Part shown: piece by piece, positions 46,101-52,002 of the stretch
Layout of the letters: the number at the start of each line of letters is the position of its first letter
How positions within the stretch are numbered: position 1 is the stretch's first letter
Position numbers and translations under genes: made by a program
Notes under the pieces: model-generated
What the model saw: only the letters and a program-made list of their open reading frames with translations
Databases searched by the model: none
What the model was told of the DNA's origin: nothing
Source: Mesorhizobium amorphae
GTDB lineage: Bacteria; Pseudomonadota; Alphaproteobacteria; Rhizobiales; Rhizobiaceae
Reading direction: 5' to 3'
Length of the DNA: 64,000 nt
Assembly (NCBI GenBank): GCA_003240775.1
Contig: QFNI01000012.1
Coordinates: 1 to 64,000 of the forward strand

Positions 46101-47876
46101 GTCCACGGCATCGCGCGCGGCGACCATGCGCTCCACTTCCGCGCCGACGGTGCCCGCGAGTGCCGCGCGACCGCCTTCCAGGCGCTCCAGAAGCTCGGAG
46201 CGTGCGCCTTCGAGCACGGCCGAATGGTCGGAAACCAGGGCCGCCATGTCGGAGCGGGCATCCGCCAGCTGGCGCAGATCGTCGTCCAGCACGCGGGCGA
46301 GCTCGGCGCGGCCTTCGGCGAAGCGGTCGGCAAGGGCTGCGCGGCGCTCCTCGATCATGTCGCCCGCGCGCTCGACCAGGCCGCCGATCTCGGTGCCGAT
46401 CTCCGTCTTGGCGTGGTCGATCGCGTCGGACAGCTCGTTGCGGCCCGCGGTGAAGGTGGCGGCGATCTCGCGGGCGCGCTCCAGCAGCGCCTCGTTGATG
46501 CCGCGGGCGCGGGTGTCGAGCGCCTCGACCAGCCGCTCGCTGCCGGCTTCCAGCGTTTCCACACGCGCGGCGAACTGCTCGCCCAGGGCCGCGCCGCGCT
46601 CTTCCAGCGTCGCGTGAAGCTCGACCACGCGGGCCTGAAGCCCGGCATCCATCGTCTGCGCCGCTTCCTGCGCTGCGGCGAGCAAGATGCCGGAGCGCTC
46701 GTCGAGCCGCTCGGAGAGGAGGTTGGCGGATTCGTCGGTGGCGATCGCCAGGCGGTCCAGGCGGGCGTCGAGGAGTTCGGTGAAGCTTTCGCCCGAACGC
46801 GCGATGCGCTCGCCCATGCCTTCCAGGCGTTCGTCGATCGTGCCGGCGACCGACAGGCCAGACTCGTTCAAGCGGTCGATCAGGCTGTCGCCCGAATTGG
46901 TGATGGTGGTGGTGAGCTGCGTGGAGGCCTTGGCGATGTTCACGCCGATGATCTCGGCGGCTGCGCCCAGCTCGTCCTTGAGCGCCTGATGCGCGCCGGA
47001 GATCGACGCGCGAACCCGCTCGGCGTGGCTGACCACCGCCTCGCGCTCGGTGCCGAGCCCATCCACCAGCGCACGGATGCGCGACTCGTTCTCCGAATAG
47101 GAGCGTTCGAGCTGGTTGACCTCGGTGTGCACGAGGGCTTCGAGTTCCACGGCGCGCGCAAGCGTCCGCTCGATGCCTTCGCCCATCGCCGCCACCTCGC
47201 GGCGCACGGCCTGCGAGAGCGAGATCGCGCGGTCCTGCGCATGGGCACCGGGATCGCTGATGCGCTGGGCGGCTTCCGCCATGGCGAGGGCCGCGAGCCG
47301 CAACTCCTGCGCGCGGCGCACCATCACGCCGAAGGCCCAGAACAGGATCACCGGCAGCACGATCGCCGCCGCGAGTGCGAGCAGGCCCGGACGCGCCACG
47401 AACTCGTCGAGCGACTGCACCGACCAGGGGCTGGGCGACACCGCGCTGTTGGCGAGCACCAGGCCGCCCGCGACCCAGCCGATCGAGAGCAGGCCGACGG
47501 CCCAGTAGATGGCGGAGGAGGGGCGGCGGGCCGCGATCGCTGCGTCCCACTGGGCGCGCGTGTCGTCGTTGGCCGCGGAATGGCCCGCGGGCTGAAGCGG
47601 CTGGAGCGGCTCCTCGGCGCGGGGCTCGGGGCGGGCGGGCGTGCCGGGCGAGGTGTTCGCGGCCGGCTCGGCCGAGGGCGCGTCGCCGTTGCGGCTGCGG
47701 CCTTCGCGCGCCAGCTCGTCGGCGGCCTGCGAGATCTGCGCCTCGAGGTCGGCGATGGAGTTCGCCATGTCGAGGTCGCCCGAACCGTTGCCGGAAAGGT
47801 CGATGTCGAGGGCTTCCTCAAGCTCGCGGGACACGTCGCCGCTGGACTTGCTGCCGCTGGTCGGATTCCGAGCCAT
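37170..47876 (-). CDS. Giant two-TM coiled-coil protein, candidate growth-pole-ring (GPR/RgsE) protein
   Basis: One uninterrupted frame of 3568 aa. A polar, Pro/Glu-rich cytosolic head (1-120) precedes two TM helices (about 122-142 and 164-186). A helical rod from about 190 to 3350 follows, then a conserved globular C-terminus (about 3450-3568) with ELWDRFRRGERDVFTRHLYA and a final TGKLYTMLAHASGRLR. The rod has alternating 36- and 40-residue repeats, then 29-residue repeats. The architecture matches the membrane-anchored apolipoprotein-like GPR of Agrobacterium (RgsE in Sinorhizobium), which forms a ring at the growing pole; that homologue is, from memory, about 2100 aa, so this one would be far longer. 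Older annotations call relatives kinesin-like. The head and tail support the call more than the rod does. Confidence 0.85.
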   Translation of the reverse strand: MARNPTSGSKSSGDVSRELEEALDIDLSGNGSGDLDMANSIADLEAQISQAADELAREGRSRNGDAPSAEPAANTSPGTPARPEPRAEEPLQPLQPAGHSAANDDTRAQWDAAIAARRPSSAIYWAVGLLSIGWVAGGLVLANSAVSPSPWSVQSLDEFVARPGLLALAAAIVLPVILFWAFGVMVRRAQELRLAALAMAEAAQRISDPGAHAQDRAISLSQAVRREVAAMGEGIERTLARAVELEALVHTEVNQLERSYSENESRIRALVDGLGTEREAVVSHAERVRASISGAHQALKDELGAAAEIIGVNIAKASTQLTTTITNSGDSLIDRLNESGLSVAGTIDERLEGMGERIARSGESFTELLDARLDRLAIATDESANLLSERLDERSGILLAAAQEAAQTMDAGLQARVVELHATLEERGAALGEQFAARVETLEAGSERLVEALDTRARGINEALLERAREIAATFTAGRNELSDAIDHAKTEIGTEIGGLVERAGDMIEERRAALADRFAEGRAELARVLDDDLRQLADARSDMAALVSDHSAVLEGARSELLERLEGGRAALAGTVGAEVERMVAARDAVDEAAARHAEMLDARIAAFGAEAAKGSEAVSASVEADLGRLVALRGTIDASLSEHLRAIRDSSDTFSSRLADGRGVLAGALEADLRKIGEARDSVDVVFAEHAETLDARVSAFAARLSDERAAASRLMDADLGKLEESRASLDAMVRDHAARLEETRERLASTLQDEFSRFEEGRNALDNAVGVHVMRLAEGRTVLARALDDDLVRMNETRSGLDASFASHLQRLEEGRNTLAHALSEDLAKLAQTRGQMDETVSAHVGRLAEGRSLLARALDSDLQRLAESRSAIDGLVAGQVEKLAEGRDILRRALEADLEKLDNARVDMAGAFTALASDQAEQLARGREALTTALKADLDKIAESRADIDGLVAGQVEKLAEGRDVLRRALEADLEKLESARVDMAGAFTALASDQAEELARGRETLTAALKADLAKLAESRADIDGLVAGQVEKIAEGRDVLRRALDADLQSLDASRVEIARTVSALASEQAAQLARGREALTTALEEDLAKLAESRSGIDGLVAGQVEKLAEGRDILRRALASDLERLEASRADIDRMLGNLVTVQADRLAEGRATLARALEDDLAKLAESRSEIDTMVSGQVERLAEGRDVLRQALEADLHALAEGRADLDARMAAIGAEHARMLAQGRDTLAVALEADLARLAESRAEMDTLLAAQIERLSQGRTGLQAALAADLDRLEEDRAAADALVGTHLDRIAQGRSELDARLAEIAGEHERRVSESRIALSAAMAADLASLADARGELERRMADLAAAQATALEEGRAKLAEALDADLAKLADSRGGVDELLVTHAGRLFQGRDHLKRVLETDLETIASARDEFEARVAAMAEGQARRLADEREGLSAAYEADLARLRDERASLDGRFAELADDQARRIAEGRAELTAALERDMAALREDRASVDTLAASHADRLLQARHQLKRELEADLGALAQTRADLDNQLRLLADEQAERLEAGRAALADALRGDLAALDEQRSALDGLVSAQVERLVAARESLTTALSADMQSIAGAQEELEARLRSTGGEQAERLRDSRAAFAEAFAADLGQLESNRAAVDQLMAAQAGRLVEGRVHLQRALEADLQTLADARTELDERIAAIAAEHDRRVAEGRATLAEALDADLGRIAEAQNALEARVVALADEHARRLGEGRDVFTEALEGDLGKLADSRDAMAAFMADQIASLSEGRRDIHRVVEADLAAINDAREELDGRLALIAAEHGERLAAGRAALNEALAADLAKLEESRSGVDALLASGVSRLVEARDHLQHALEQDLEGIAAAREDLDGRLRSIASEHGERLSQGREALSAALRADLGQLEESRSGVDALLTSQVERLVEARNHLRRMLDTDLESITAARGELEERVAAIAAEHSERLAAGRAALSDALREDLGELESSRADVDALMAAHLDRLADARAALRDALESDLQALSDGRGALDQRIDAIAAEQARILAEGRETLVRALEADSVSLAEERAAIDAQVVAQVGKLAQARDVLTQALDADLAKLAESRSAIDALVTEHARGLAESRAGLERGLEADLSRLAAERGELDTRIAAIADEHNAAIGEGRRQLAAELERDMNRLAESRDAVDGMLTSQVRKLAEGRDVLRRALDADLAKLEESRASLDGAVADQSARLVEAREAMGRALEEDIVKLGAARAALDDTLRRASDDHQQRLAEGRRDLSGALDADLAKLAETRAAIDAMVSQQIERVAEGRELMRQALETDLGKLRVERGVIDEAVEAQVARIAEGRNALARALGDDLARLEESRSGIDLLVTGQVEKLAEGRDILRRALRADLESMQAARTELDEHFAAHLDALSRRRDDLSHRLREDVDSLDAFRVDLERHLGEHVASFAERRAEITAALAADVQSIEGAFRRQSETIGKRTQGVREALAEGADSVRAVLDSSASQAAGLLRDKVVELAAMLSDESGRALSEADQAVARRAEMTADALVARTAEIADRFDAVDRKLAERARANADTMLSRNEEAVGAMANAALELARTLEAAEERLLRRADQTAELLAARVDAVATNLDGRAGEIGEGFERAETRLVDRMAESAEALAGQSRETARMLGQRAEELKTAFAAAGQALAERTAQAGVELLEQADGAGQAVAHRLGEVRGAFANADGLLAARNRETVEMLQERAEEIRAIFEEGDQKLAARAVETASTLARRASDLVRTFEDADGIVARRVSDAATALSARADEIAGVFDDAERQLAAKVDLSAATLNTRATEIAGVFDDTEQRIATRLGRSAAEINARAGEIEASLAAAQDRIIELTDRASNDMDDRSGQFAEVFAKVHERVVELSRRASGELDARVIDISRTFETAERRIAEQAAIARTEIDGQAASWSERMDETARAVVERVRESAGAIDERARLIDLAVGAADERLAASASAAAELLAEEFGKAEDRVTQTAQAVSRAIRVSASETEKQLSSRAATISGTFETVGQHIVQTTGEAARAIGDNTRELSRMLDERTNEIAELLDGTARPLVDRFSANGNEFQRTIELTAERAADALRAEGEAVAQTLAERTERSLEAVAGARQRLADGAGQILGQVTQSSRDLSQVIDRAGESLGEVDRKLRESTEAFASSAERSAQSFSTSARLIDSNVGRVAELSSRTLSEVASIASSFDKHVRELTNAADLLSSAQSNLVTTLDRQGEMEDLAVALVKKSEDIERMMKGLEGYLDEVLERAEGRTKATAETMRSAVAAAVEDASQRFADATEELRRTAGTIRTELTETRAELTRGVLDMPEEAKQSTTAIRRAVTEQINALKELSEIVARTGRTVDVSEPRTRSAAKPQASSQEPDLSTFEADLRGSLDLDPEPAEAPVAPRREAKGKTKAAETQADPTEALQALAVEIARALDPEAAAELWDRFRRGERDVFTRHLYAVRGQDSFEDTKRRYEDDAKFRVLVDRYCDDFERTVRDVARTDRGGMKRMLGTDTGKLYTMLAHASGRLR
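40450..46290 (-). repeat. Internal 36/40-residue repeat array of the giant coiled-coil gene
   Basis: Residues about 530-2475 are built from roughly fifty half-units that start DL.L..SR. They alternate in length between 36 residues (for example DLAKLAESRADIDGLVAGQV and on to RRALDA) and 40 residues (DLEKLESARVDMAGAFTALA and on to TAALKA). 36 equals 11+11+7+7 and 40 equals 11+11+11+7, so the rod mixes hendecads and heptads. Copies near 44.5-45.2 kb are nearly identical, which points to recent unit duplication or gene conversion. Confidence 0.88.
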
Positions 47877-48030
47877 GTCGCCCTATCCCGTACTCATTGC
47901 GCACGATCATATGGCGAACCGATGCCACGGACCGAGCGCTGCCACTCTTGCACTCGCTTCAAGGTACGAGCCGGAACCGGGGAAAGGAACCTGCCGCCAC
48001 CGCCCGCTGTCTAAAACTTTAAACAAAGGG

Positions 48031-48038
48031 TTAACGAT
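48031..48038 (+). promoter_or_regulatory. CtrA-like half-site between giant gene and hpt
   Basis: TTAACGAT matches 7 of 8 bases of the alphaproteobacterial CtrA half-site TTAACCAT; a second TTAA lies 8 bp upstream. It is in the 287-bp divergent region between the giant coiled-coil gene and the Hpt gene. A GANTC (CcrM) site lies at 48154-48158, 6 bp before the Hpt start. Confidence 0.35.
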
Positions 48039-48163
48039 GGCGAAGCCGTGGATATCCCCAGTCCGGACACCTCCTCGAAACTTGCTTTTACAAGCTTCCC
48101 ATTAAGCCCGGCTCGACCGGCGAATGCCAGTTTGAGCGATCGTGGCAAGAAAGGATTCAGGGG

Positions 48164-48514
48164 ATGAGCAGGATCGTACCCGAGAAATCCGGGCTTTCGC
48201 CTGTGGAGAACGTGGGATCTCCCATCGACTGGGAGCGGCTCGATCATCAAGCTGGCGGGGACGGGACGCTCGCCCGCGAGGTGCTCGCGCTCTTCGTGAT
48301 CGAGTGCGATCGGGCCCTGGAAACGCTGACTGAGGGCGAGGCGGCCCTGGTTCACCGCCTCAAGGGCACCGCGCGGAGCGTGGGGGCAAATGCGGTGGCG
48401 CGAGCCTGCGAGGCGTGCGAGGCGCAAGGCTGTGATGCCGCCTCGCTAGCCGATCTCGCCGAGGCACTGCGTGATGCCGCCGCAGCCGCGCGAGAACGGC
48501 TGGCAAGCCCGTGA
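48164..48514 (+). CDS. Hpt (histidine phosphotransfer) domain protein
   Basis: A 116-aa monodomain Hpt. The phospho-acceptor is H64 in VHRLKGTARSVGANAVARAC, the canonical H-x-LKG-x6-GA pattern. The rest is a short four-helix bundle, slightly shorter than usual between helices B and C. It could relay phosphate between a hybrid kinase and a response regulator. It is divergent from the giant polar-growth candidate, and CckA, a hybrid kinase, is in the same window; a partnership is conjecture. It is not ChpT, which lacks this motif context. Confidence 0.87.
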   Translation: MSRIVPEKSGLSPVENVGSPIDWERLDHQAGGDGTLAREVLALFVIECDRALETLTEGEAALVHRLKGTARSVGANAVARACEACEAQGCDAASLADLAEALRDAAAAARERLASP

Positions 48515-48520
48515 GCCGAG

Positions 48521-48548
48521 TTGACACGCGCTTTCCCGTGCTTATCTC
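48521..48548 (+). promoter_or_regulatory. Candidate promoter of the ferredoxin gene
   Basis: TTGACA (48521-48526) and TATCTC (48543-48548) with a 16-bp spacer, starting 7 bp after the Hpt stop and 28 bp before the ferredoxin ATG. Confidence 0.5.
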
Positions 48549-48575
48549 GGACGGGCGCATTCATGCGGGGGCCTC

Positions 48576-48896
48576 ATGACCAAGCTTACCTTCGTCGCCT
48601 TCGACGGCACCCGTTTCGACGTGGACGCCGAGAACGGCTCAACCGTGATGGAAAGCGCCATCCGCAACGCGGTGCCCGGCATCGAGGCCGAGTGCGGCGG
48701 CGCCTGCGCCTGCGCCACCTGCCACGTCTATGTGGACGAGGCGTGGGTGGCCGTGGTCGGCGAGCCCGAGGCGATGGAAGAAGACATGCTGGACTTCGCC
48801 TACGAGGTCCGTCCCAACTCTCGCCTGTCCTGCCAGATCCGCGTCAACGACGCGCTGGACGGCCTGGTGGTCAGCGTTCCCGAACGGCAGAACTGA
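48576..48896 (+). CDS. [2Fe-2S] ferredoxin, FdVI/adrenodoxin type
   Basis: Low-potential electron carrier, 106 aa. Cluster ligands are C40, C46, C49 and C86 (C-x5-C-x2-C and a distant Cys; C44 is extra). It closely follows the pattern of Rhodobacter FdVI: ECGGACACATCHVYVDEAW, DMLDFAYE and DGLVVSVPE. Usual partners are Fe-S assembly or a P450-type oxygenase. It lies 9 bp upstream of a truncated ferredoxin-NADP reductase-like gene and has its own promoter-like sequence. Confidence 0.95.
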   Translation: MTKLTFVAFDGTRFDVDAENGSTVMESAIRNAVPGIEAECGGACACATCHVYVDEAWVAVVGEPEAMEEDMLDFAYEVRPNSRLSCQIRVNDALDGLVVSVPERQN

Positions 48897-48905
48897 CGCT
48901 TCGCG

Positions 48906-49583
48906 ATGGCGCATCTGCCGGCCGAGACCGACGTTCTGATCGTTGGGGCAGGGCCGGCGGGGCTGTTCGCGGCCTTCCAGCTCGGCCTGTTCGGCATCCG
49001 CAGCCATCTCGTGGACGCGCTCAACCGGCCAGGCGGCCAGTGCGCGGCGTTCTATCCCGACAAGCCGATCTACGACATTCCCGGCCACCCGGAGATCACG
49101 GGTGACGGGCTGATCGGGCGCCTGATGGCTCAGATCGCGCCGTTTGCTCCCGGCTTCAGCCTGGGCCGCGCGGCATCAAGCATCACGCGTGAGCCGGATG
49201 CGCGCTTCGGCATCCGGCTCGAGACCGACGCCGTGCTCGCGCAGGCCGTGGTTCTGGCGACGGGCACGGGCTCGCTGGTGCGCAACCCGGCGCCCCTGGC
49301 GGGGTGGGGGATCGGCTTGGACGGCGATCGCCTGCCGGCGGACACCGCGCGCTTCGAGAGCGCCGTGCCCGGCATCTTCGCCGTCGGGGACGCGGCGTCC
49401 TACCCCGGCAAGCTGCCCCTGATCCTGTCGGCCTTTCACGAGGCGGCGCTGATGGCGCAGGCGGTTCGCGCCCTCGTGCGGCCGGGCGAAAGGCGCGGCA
49501 CCGAACACACCAGCACCTCCCGCGCGCTTCAGGGCAGGCTGGGGAAGGGCGTCCTCCGCGACGGAATGAATTCCGGGACCTAG
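48906..49583 (+). CDS. Ferredoxin-NADP reductase-like protein lacking the NADP-binding domain
   Basis: The FAD half is complete: TDVLIVGAGPAGLFAAFQLG, GGQCAAFYPDKPIYDIPG and the C-terminal VPGIFAVGDAASYPGKLPLI. These match the thioredoxin-reductase-like FNRs of about 340 aa. Here, however, the sequence passes directly from AVVLATGTGSLVRNPAPLAG to WGIGLDGDRLPADTARFE, so about 115 residues holding the GGGDSA-type NADP-binding domain are absent, in frame. The 225 aa show no stop or frameshift. It is encoded 9 bp after an FdVI ferredoxin. The reductant is therefore unknown. Confidence 0.85.
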   Translation: MAHLPAETDVLIVGAGPAGLFAAFQLGLFGIRSHLVDALNRPGGQCAAFYPDKPIYDIPGHPEITGDGLIGRLMAQIAPFAPGFSLGRAASSITREPDARFGIRLETDAVLAQAVVLATGTGSLVRNPAPLAGWGIGLDGDRLPADTARFESAVPGIFAVGDAASYPGKLPLILSAFHEAALMAQAVRALVRPGERRGTEHTSTSRALQGRLGKGVLRDGMNSGT

Positions 49584-49593
49584 GCCCAGGAAC

Positions 49594-50211
49594 TCACTGC
49601 GTCCGCCGCGCGGCTTCCATGCGCTGCAGCTTGTATTGCAGCAGGCGCATGATGCGGGACTCGAAGTTCTTCGCTTCCACCCGATCGAACCGCGCCTGCT
49701 CCTCGTCGTGCTTTTCGAGGATGCGCGCCGTCACTTCCTGGGCGCGCGTGTTGGCGGCGTCGCAGGTGGGAAACCGGCCGAGCCGCATCAGGGCCTTTTC
49801 CAGCTCGTGGGCATGGGCCTTCGCGATGCCCACATGGCTTTCCTCGTGGCGCTTGATGTCGGCGGCGAGCGTGCCCCAGATCAGCCCCGTCGCCTGCTCG
49901 GCGTCCTGCGGGCGCTTCCAGCGCGGCAGCGTCACCTTGGCGGACACCCGCACCACCGCCTTCTCGATGCGGCAGGCGCCGGGCGTCTGCGTGAACGTCA
50001 GGCTGTTGGTGAAGGCCATCGCGGTCGAGCCGGGATGACGCCGGCCCGTGCTTTCCACATGCGGCCCGAGCCGCCCGAGATCGGCTTCGATCTCGCTCAG
50101 CGTGGCGCCTCCGACGGTGAAGTAGCTGTAGGAGCGCGACACGCTCGCGGCCCCTGCTGCGGTGGAGAAGAGCAGGAGACCTGCGGCGGCGAAAGACAGG
50201 GAACGCAACAT
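49594..50211 (-). CDS. Exported DUF922-family putative zinc peptidase
   Basis: The 205 aa have a signal peptide (about 1-22) and the HEESH motif in IKRHEESHVGIAKAHAHELE, which suggests a zinc-dependent peptidase. Cysteines at CRIEKAV and TCDAANTRA may pair. The ATG at 50211 is chosen over 50241 because it begins the signal sequence cleanly. Function is unknown in the family; it lies convergent to the ferredoxin/reductase pair and divergent from folP. Confidence 0.85.
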   Translation of the reverse strand: MLRSLSFAAAGLLLFSTAAGAASVSRSYSYFTVGGATLSEIEADLGRLGPHVESTGRRHPGSTAMAFTNSLTFTQTPGACRIEKAVVRVSAKVTLPRWKRPQDAEQATGLIWGTLAADIKRHEESHVGIAKAHAHELEKALMRLGRFPTCDAANTRAQEVTARILEKHDEEQARFDRVEAKNFESRIMRLLQYKLQRMEAARRTQ

Positions 50212-50300
50212 GGCCCGAGCTTGCGCCCGCCCGCCCGGCATGGCAACGCCCGGAAAGCCGCGGGCGCACGATGTGCCCGCTGTCCACAGCAGGGTCGCGC

Positions 50301-51140
50301 ATGGTTTCCCGCATCTGGCAGCTCGCCCATGGCCGGCACCTCGCCCTGGGCGACATCGGCCTCGTCATGGGCATCTTCAACGTCACGCCCGACAGCTTCT
50401 CGGATGGCGGAAGCTTCGCGGGCCTCGATGCGGCGGTCGCCCAGGCGCGCGCGATGCGCGAGGCGGGCGCTTCCATCATCGATGTCGGCGGCGAGTCGAC
50501 CCGCCCCGGCGCCGAGCCCGTCTCAGCGGAAGAAGAGCAGGCGCGCGTGCTGCCCGTGGTGGAGGCGCTGGCAGGTGAGGGCATGGTGGTCTCGCTCGAC
50601 ACCTATCGCGCCGAGACCGCCCGGCTCGGCATCGCGGCGGGCGCGCACATCGTCAACGATGTCTGGGGCCTGAGCCGCGAACCCCTCATCGCCCAAGTGG
50701 CGGCCGAAACCGGCGCGGGCCTCGTGATCATGCATACGGGGCGCGGCCGCGAGAAGCTCGCCGACCCCATCGAGGACCAGTTCGTGTTTCTGCGCCGTGC
50801 CCTGGAGGTCGCCGCATCCGCGGGCGTCGCTTCCGAACAGATCGTGCTCGACCCCGGCTTCGGCTTCGCCAAGGAAGAAGCGTCCGACAACATCGCTCTG
50901 ATCGCGCGGCACCGCGAGCTCACGGCGCTCGGCATGCCGCTGATGGCAGGGGTCTCGCGCAAACGGTTCCTGGGCACCCTGACCGGCCGGGACGCAGCCG
51001 CCCGCGACACCGCGACCGCCGCCGCCAACGCCTTGCTGCGGCTGGCCGGCGCCGACATCTTCCGCGTGCACGATGTGGCGTCCACGCGCGACGCGCTCTG
51101 CGTGGCCGATGCCGTCCGAAACTGGGGAGAACGCGCTTGA
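50301..51140 (+). CDS. folP: Dihydropteroate synthase
   Basis: Condenses p-aminobenzoate with hydroxymethyl-dihydropterin pyrophosphate in folate synthesis; sulphonamide target. Signatures MGIFNVTPDSFSDGG and IIDVGGESTRPGA are intact, with DPGFGFAKEEA and GVSRKRFLG later. The 279-aa form starts at ATG 50301; an upstream ATG at 50271 would add ten residues of weak similarity. It overlaps folB by 4 bp. Confidence 0.97.
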   Translation: MVSRIWQLAHGRHLALGDIGLVMGIFNVTPDSFSDGGSFAGLDAAVAQARAMREAGASIIDVGGESTRPGAEPVSAEEEQARVLPVVEALAGEGMVVSLDTYRAETARLGIAAGAHIVNDVWGLSREPLIAQVAAETGAGLVIMHTGRGREKLADPIEDQFVFLRRALEVAASAGVASEQIVLDPGFGFAKEEASDNIALIARHRELTALGMPLMAGVSRKRFLGTLTGRDAAARDTATAAANALLRLAGADIFRVHDVASTRDALCVADAVRNWGERA

Positions 51141-51496
51141 GCTACACGATCCGCCTGGTGAATTGCGGCTTCTTCGCCCGCCACGGGGTTCTCGACGCCG
51201 AAGCCGAACTCGGCCAGCGCTTCTTTCTCGACGTCGAACTGACGGTGGATGCCCCCCGCGCGCTGGAAGAGGACGCCATCGCAGGCACCGTGCATTACGG
51301 CGAAGCCTATGCCGTTGTGGCGGAAGTGGTGACGGAGCGCCGCTTCAAACTGATCGAGGCGCTTGCCCATGCCGTGGGCACGGCGCTGCGCGCGCGGTTC
51401 CCGGCCATCAGCCGCGCGCAAGTCACCGTGCGCAAGCCGTCTGTTCCCATCGCTGGCCTGCTCGACCATGCCGAAGTGACGGTGAGCGTGCCGTGA
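51137..51496 (+). CDS. folB: Dihydroneopterin aldolase
   Basis: Second step of the folate branch, 119 aa. FFARHGVLDAEAELGQRFFL with the conserved H and E, TVHYGEAYAVV and the final VTVRKPSVPI are typical. It starts on an uncommon TTG that overlaps the folP stop (TTGA), so translation depends on folP. It overlaps folK by 4 bp as well. Confidence 0.94.
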   Translation: MSYTIRLVNCGFFARHGVLDAEAELGQRFFLDVELTVDAPRALEEDAIAGTVHYGEAYAVVAEVVTERRFKLIEALAHAVGTALRARFPAISRAQVTVRKPSVPIAGLLDHAEVTVSVP

Positions 51497-52002
51497 GCGA
51501 AAGCGTTTTCCTGAGCCTGGGCGGGAACTTGGGCGACCCGGCGAAGGCCATGGCGCAAGCGCTTCAGGCGCTGGACGCGCACCCCGACTGCGCGATGACA
51601 GCTGTTTCCTCGCTCTACCGCACGCCGCCCTGGGGCAAGCTCGACCAGCCGGATTTCCTGAACGCGGCGGCCGAACTGCGCACCACGCTTTCGCCGCGCG
51701 CCGTGCTCGACCTTTGCCTTGCGACCGAGCGCGCGCTCAAGCGCGTGCGCGCCGAGCGCTGGGGGCCGCGGCTGATCGACATCGACATCCTGGCCTATGG
51801 CGCACGGACCATCCGCGAGGAAGGGCTGGAGCTGCCCCATCCCCGCCTCGGCGAGCGCGCCTTCGTGCTCGTGCCGCTGGCCGAGATCGCGCCCGACCTC
51901 GTGATCGAGGGAAGGCGCGTGCGCGATCTGCTCGGCGCCATCGGCGCGGAGGGCATCACGCGTGAGCCCGCGCCGGCCGACTGGTGGCGCGCTCACGACT
52001 GA
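51493..52002 (+). CDS. folK: 2-amino-4-hydroxy-6-hydroxymethyldihydropteridine diphosphokinase
   Basis: Pyrophosphorylates the pterin just before the FolP step. The 169 aa show LSLGGNLGDP, TAVSSLYRTPPWG, and the signature RWGPRLIDIDILAYG with the two metal-binding Asp, then LPHPRLGERAFVLVPL. It begins on GTG overlapping the folB stop (GTGA). Its last 10 bp overlap the convergent antiporter gene. Confidence 0.95.
   Translation: MSESVFLSLGGNLGDPAKAMAQALQALDAHPDCAMTAVSSLYRTPPWGKLDQPDFLNAAAELRTTLSPRAVLDLCLATERALKRVRAERWGPRLIDIDILAYGARTIREEGLELPHPRLGERAFVLVPLAEIAPDLVIEGRRVRDLLGAIGAEGITREPAPADWWRAHD

Noticed and set aside
40450..46290. Regular repeat spacing suggesting a CRISPR array
   Set aside because: Repeats are in a coding frame, diverge at the nucleotide level, and have no unique spacers of 30-40 bp between identical units.
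43311..48014. Second long plus-strand frame opposite the giant gene
   Set aside because: Same reason: antisense of the repeat array, without independent motifs or a ribosome site.
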